From contig JBJHCZ010000017.1 in NCBI GenBank assembly GCA_050486285.1, positions 1-64,000 on the forward strand: a DNA stretch of 64,000 nt, read 5' to 3'. This document shows, piece after piece, positions 63,794 through 64,000 of the stretch. The number at the start of each line of letters is the position of its first letter. Position 1 is the stretch's first letter. The notes under the pieces were generated by a model that was not told the origin of the DNA, ran no database searches, and worked only from the letters and a program-made list of their open reading frames with translations. Made by a program: the position numbers and the translations under genes. The DNA comes from JAITWN01 sp050486285 (GTDB lineage: Bacteria; Pseudomonadota; Gammaproteobacteria; SZUA-140).

Positions 63794-64000
<207 letters not shown>

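Overview
The window is a GC-rich chromosomal segment of a gammaproteobacterium. The gene order miaA-hfq-hflX-hflK-hflC-hisZ-purA, the pairs smc-ligA and csiV near mfd, and a DksA with four cysteines all fit that class. A CbbY-type phosphatase, a small ribulokinase-like FGGY kinase, a fused outer-membrane cytochrome-porin and a czc-type metal exporter suggest a chemolithotrophic or metal-exposed member (Chromatiales-like). That last step is inference; no marker in the window fixes the genus.

Layout. 1-6.1 kb is a decaying defence island: the end of an IS3-type element, a perfect 26-bp palindrome, a 5'-truncated type III-like DNA methyltransferase, an intact-looking helicase-nuclease (Res), a broken EVE/HNH endonuclease and a toxin-antitoxin pair whose toxin has lost its middle. 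6.4-9.7 kb holds small poorly known genes, including an HTH-nucleotidyltransferase fusion with altered catalytic acids. 9.9-17.8 kb carries an amylosucrase, a SulP transporter and an RND efflux pump with its adaptor. 18.0-19.9 kb carries a histidine-rich protein, a Bax-inhibitor-1-type membrane protein, tRNA-Ser(UGA) with duplicated 3' ends, and a GGGGTCAGAG palindrome. 19.9-27.5 kb is the conserved miaA-to-purA cluster. 27.5-36.5 kb is a metal/redox island: a CzcCBA-type exporter facing a diheme cytochrome c and a Cyc2-like cytochrome-porin. 36.6-43.6 kb has an AbgT transporter, a PhoB-box-controlled phosphate porin, arsB and acs. 43.7-49 kb has dksA, a CbbY-like phosphatase, an aminotransferase, uppP, a sugar kinase and queF. 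49-57.9 kb has smc-ligA (no zipA between them), a purine phosphoribosyltransferase with a methylthioinosine phosphorylase, csiV and def. 57.9-64 kb has a response regulator with a degenerate histidine kinase, mfd, smr and tRNA-Asn.

The most interesting signal is not a gene. Four long intergenic palindromic elements (26.1, 38.2, 49.0 and 56.2 kb) fall into two families. Each has long inverted arms whose sequence differs between copies while self-complementarity is kept, around a conserved core of about 50 nt. Each core carries two short hairpins whose loops read AGGGAT, AGGAT or ATGGAT. In the copy at 26.1 kb one hairpin matches the CsrA/RsmA consensus RUACARGGAUGU at 11 of 12 positions. All four point the same way. 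Helix positions covary between copies, and all three arm mismatches in the 56.2-kb copy are G-U pairs only in the rightward transcript. They look like structured RNAs, possibly dispersed CsrA-binding decoys; that function is a hypothesis.
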